DNA of 64,000 nucleotides from Isochrysis galbana (taxonomy: Eukaryota > Haptophyta > Isochrysidales > Isochrysidaceae): NCBI GenBank assembly GCA_018136815.1, contig CM030935.1, forward strand, positions 4,842,691 to 4,906,690, in the 5' to 3' direction. This document shows positions 60,716 to 64,000 of the stretch, in pieces. Below the pieces are notes generated by a model, which was given only the letters and a program-made list of their open reading frames with translations, had not been told where the DNA came from and ran no database searches. The position numbers were made by a program, and so were the translations under genes. Each line of letters opens with the position of its first letter. The first letter of the stretch is position 1.

Positions 60716-62118
60716 ATGGCCGAGTGCGTAGACCCCGTGGGCTCCCCCTCTGGCCGCCGCTTCGAGCTCTCTCACGCCTCTCGCATTCAGCACAGCCTTC
60801 AGAAGAGCCTCGAGAGCCACGAGATCAGCCAGCGTGAGGGAGGGTCGGCCGGACGCGTCCCGTACATCGAGGGATGGAGGGTGATTGAGAAGGCCCAGAA
60901 GATCTTCGGGTTTGACGGCTGGTCGAGCCGCATCCTCGAGATGAAGGTGAGCCACGCCGGGCCCCACGACGGCGCGCGCGGAGAGAGGGGGAGGGCGCTC
61001 TCACGCCGCGGCTGTCCTCGCCTCGCAGAAGGAGTACGAGGAGAGGGTGCAGAGCAACCAGAGATGGCAGACGGCGTACACGGCTACGGTGCGCGTGGAG
61101 CTGCGGGACGGCACGTTCCACGAGGACGTCGGCGTCGGCACGGGCATCGATCGGGACCGGGGCAAGGTGAGCGCCTGGTGAGGGAGCGAGCCGCACCGCG
61201 CCGTGCCGCCGTGCGGGCGAGGGGGTTGACGGGCTGCACGCACCGTCGCTCCCACACCAGGCGATCGAGAACGCGCGCAAGGAGGCCGTCACGGACGCTG
61301 TCAAGCGCGCGCTGCGCTACTTTGGGCCCGCCCTCGGCTTGTCCGTGTATGACAAGCAGTACGTCAAGCAGACGATGAAGAAGCCCGTCCCGCCCGCGCC
61401 GGTGGCCCAGGCGCCGCCGCCTCTCATGCCTCCCGCGCCCGCGTTTGGCCAGTTCACTCCGCCCGCAGCCGCCACGCCAATGCTGGCGCAGGCTGAGGCC
61501 CAGAGCACTGCGCTCGTGATGGTCGACCTTGCGCGGCACAGCCCTCCGCCGGCGCCTGCTGGCCCGAGCAGGTCGGCCCCGGCCCATCCGGCCGGCTTCG
61601 GGGTCGACGCCGGACAGGGCAGCGCTGCAGGCGCGCCTCGACCGAACGGGGCGCAGAGCGTGCCCGCCGCGCCCCCCCACGACAAGCGGCTCGCAGCTGC
61701 TCCGCCCGCCGGAGAGAGGGCGGCAAAGAGGCCAGCTGACGGCTTTCCTTCGGAGCCAGCGCATCCCGTGCCCGGACATCCTGCCGCGGCTGCGCCTCTG
61801 CCGAGAGCGGCGGCGTCGCCACAGCATCATGGCTGGATTCGGGTGACTGAGAAGCGGGTGGAGCCGCGTGCGCAAGCGGTGCCGCTTGCCCAAGTCTGGC
61901 CGCCAGTGGCGCACCAGCAACCAACGGCACCGCCAAATGCGAGCGGAGCCAGCGAGGGCGCGGCGGCCCCGCCTCCAAACTACTCTCACACGGCACAGCC
62001 GCCGTCGTGCGCTTCGGCCCAGCCTCCCCCGCAAGCTGCGCAGCCGGCATCGCACGCAGTTGTTGATTATGGCGACCCAGAGATGGACGCGGCCTTCGGC
62101 GCGCTCTCTCAGTTTTGA
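60716..62118 (+). CDS. RAD52: RAD52 single-strand annealing protein
   Basis: Three exons: 60716-60946, 61029-61166 and 61261-62118; introns of 82 and 94 nt, both GTGAGC...AG, phases consistent, 408 residues. The N-terminal annealing domain is complete: VPYIEGWRVIEKAQKIFGFDGWSS is cut here to YIEGWRVIEKAQKIFG, followed by VRVELRDGTFHEDVGVG and ENARKEAVTDAVKRALRYFGPALG. These match the conserved DNA-binding groove of eukaryotic RAD52 (Y-IEG, DGxxHEDVG, KEAVTDxxKRALRxFG). The C-terminal 250 residues are Pro/Ala-rich and disordered, and end in MDAAFGALSQF; this region usually contacts RAD51 and RPA. RAD52 anneals RPA-coated single strands in the nucleus. An upstream in-frame ATG at 60650 would read through the C run and is rejected. 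Confidence 0.95.
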
Positions 62119-63219
62119 TGCCGTGCGGCACGGATGCACGGACAACGGGGCCGACGCGCGCACCACTCGTCGCGCCCGCCCGTGCTGACTGGGAAACATG
62201 CAGCATGACACGGCGCCCTCGAGGGGTCGGGATCGCGCGGGGCGTCGCGGCGGGTCGAGCTCTCCTTTCGCTCTCCGTGTGCTGCCTATTCACCTCGCCA
62301 CTTCCACCACGTCGACTTCTTGGCGCAGCCCTCCCACCTCTTCCACCTGTTGACCGCACTGTGCCGAGGCCGGATAGTGCGATGATACCCGAGAGCGCTT
62401 GTCCCCCACCCTTCACCAACTGCGCCGCGCCGCGCGCATTTGTGCCTTCTATCGACATCGGCTGCATCTTCTCGAGCCGAAGTTCCCGACCACGTGCAGC
62501 ACGCAACACTTGCTTGATGATGCTTGCCGACCTCGCGTGTCGCGACGTGGTCTCGACGCGCGTAAGTCGAGTCGCGAATGTCGTGCTTTACCTATCGCGT
62601 TGTCAAACCCGACTGTGAACGCGCCACACTCGTGCATATGCAACGCCTTCACAAGAATCTACACCCACCCACCCACAGCCCAAACGACGAAACTCATCTG
62701 CTGCGCCGCGTCGTGCATGGCTTTCACGCCTCTTGATGGACACACGAAACAGCACACCTTTTCTAGTGTGAGCGTGAGAGGACATTTGGTGCGTAGATCG
62801 GCAAAAACGGTGTTGCTGCTGGCTCTTGCATCCAATGATGATGATCGGGTGATCATGGCTAACAGGCGGGCGCAGATGTGTGAGAGATTCACGTGCCGTG
62901 ATGGCTGGCGTGTGCGCCCTTCTGCCGCACAAGCACAGCCATGACTGCAGCCTCCATGCTACTCGTAGCTGCTTGTGCGAGAGCCACAAGCCCCGAGAGT
63001 TGGCGTCGACTTACAAACATCCCCCGGCCACGCTAATTGCATGGATATAAAAACATCTTCATCTTAGCAAACTAGCCGCTAGTGTGGCAGAGTGCTGCTT
63101 ATGCTTATGCGTGCGCTCCTAGCACTACCCGCCCACACCTGTATCGACTATCGACACCCTCTTTCCCCCACCCAGGTTCCTTAACGTGGAATCTTCATTT
63201 TTTAATTTTTTAATCTATC
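62119..63219. other. No gene recognised
   Basis: Downstream of RAD52. Open frames at 62115-62618 and 62399-62944 lack domain, splice or start support. Confidence 0.55.
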
Positions 63220-63512
63220 TGAGCATTAGTACCACTACTCTCACTAGCCCGGTACTAACACGACAGCCCTCAGCGCACCTGCCCGTACACCTTGGCGCGT
63301 GCTGTTGTCACAGATACATACTCCTATGCACCCTTCCACATCTCCCCCCTCGCAGGCCCCCGGCTCCCATTCTAACTCCCCACAAGTTAAAATGAGGGAA
63401 AACCCATTGAGGCGGTCCGGTCGACGCCGGCCGACTCTCCGGGAAAAAGCACCGGGGGGGGGGGGAGGAACCTCTCGTCAAAAAAGGAGAACGGCCCTTA
63501 CAGCTCGCGCCG
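63220..63512 (+). repeat. Dispersed repeat DR1, copy 3
   Basis: Intact copy of the DR1 unit: TGAGCATTAGTACCACTACT at the start, G-run with GCACCGGGGG and the CGGCCCTTA end block. It shows the uninterrupted state of the site into which the chromovirus inserted elsewhere. Confidence 0.8.
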
Positions 63513-64000
63513 CGAGCGGTCCTCGAAGAAATAAATGTCTGCGCCCCCATACCTGCCACAGGGACGTCTTGAGCCACTCCCTTCTTCTCGCCTCTCCTGT
63601 CGCCAGCCGCCCCCCTTCGCCCGTTTGCTAACGCAAACGGGGCTCGTTTCTCACCACACTCCATCGGGGGGGTGCAAATCCCCCCTCTCCCTCGTTCCAT
63701 TCTCTTCCGCCCCGGTCCCTGCGGCGCGTCGCCATGCGGCGCGCCATGGCCTGCTCTCAGAGGTCCTTCAGGGGCGCCCAGAGGGCCAGCAAGGGCAGCT
63801 CAGGGGGCAGTGGAGGCTGGGGCTCAGCCCCTGGCCCCTCCTGCCTCTCCCTCGCTCGCCTCGCTGGCCTTGGGTGCCGCCCTGAGGCCCCTGTCTGCCT
63901 GGCGACCAGGGATGGGGGGGGGAGTCAGTACGAGAGCAGGCCCATGCGGGCCTGGGAGTGCGGCTCGCGGCCCGCGCCCACTAGGGGTCTGGGCTGTATT
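63513..64000 (+). repeat. Dispersed repeat DR2, copy 3
   Basis: The core at 63730-63960 has the AGCTCAGGGGGCAG block, CCCCTGGCCCCTCCTGCC and CCTGGCGACCAGGG. It follows DR1 directly, suggesting DR1 and DR2 may be parts of one longer element. It continues past the window end. Confidence 0.6.

Overview
This looks like nuclear DNA from a unicellular eukaryotic alga with a secondary (red-lineage) plastid. A haptophyte fits best, but that is inference. The evidence is high GC, short GT-AG introns (82 to 567 nt), widely spaced intact genes, masses of GA/CT and poly-C/poly-G tracts, chromovirus-type retrotransposons, and one presequence (signal peptide then Ala-Phe) of the kind used for import into complex plastids. 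Two runs of exactly 100 N (30432-30531, 56401-56500) are scaffold gaps and interrupt two genes.

Layout. 1-4.3 kb: repeats and a GA/CT tract. 4364-5227: gene for an unrecognised two-domain protein whose paralogue lies at 45642-46499 (-). 5.2-9.4 kb: mobile-element debris, including a 932-bp inverted-terminal-repeat element. 9423-10688 (-): ABI-like subunit of the SCAR/WAVE actin-nucleation complex. 12615-23477 (-): complete, very young Ty3/Gypsy chromovirus with 1333-bp LTRs and a GAGAC target duplication, inserted into an older dispersed repeat. Between gag and pol it carries a methyltransferase-like domain. 23749-25327 (-): ParA-family ATPase. 29161-30961: SirB1/FBXO21-type transglutaminase-like protein with an EXECUTER/FBXO31-like segment inside it. 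32023-34054: short non-autonomous LTR element sharing terminal and polypurine sequence with the chromovirus. 35312-36611 (-): SAM-dependent methyltransferase with a plastid-type presequence and C-terminal SKL. 38522-38964 (-): actobindin-like G-actin binder. 39.5-40.4 kb: CT/C satellite. 41314-44397: large alpha-solenoid-like protein of unknown function. 48.2-49.9 kb: frameshifted pseudogene. 50644-56792 (-): RecB-type nuclease fused to an SF1 helicase. 60716-62118: RAD52. The remainder is repeats.

How the genes relate. There are no operons; each gene stands alone with its own start region. Two themes recur: actin dynamics (ABI, actobindin) and DNA repair (RAD52, nuclease-helicase). A shared structural theme is a CT- or C-rich tract on the sense strand ending just before the start codon, usually as CCG/CGG-ATG. 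It occurs at seven of nine resolved starts, and it helped locate a 35-nt first exon of the ABI gene, which also joins in phase.
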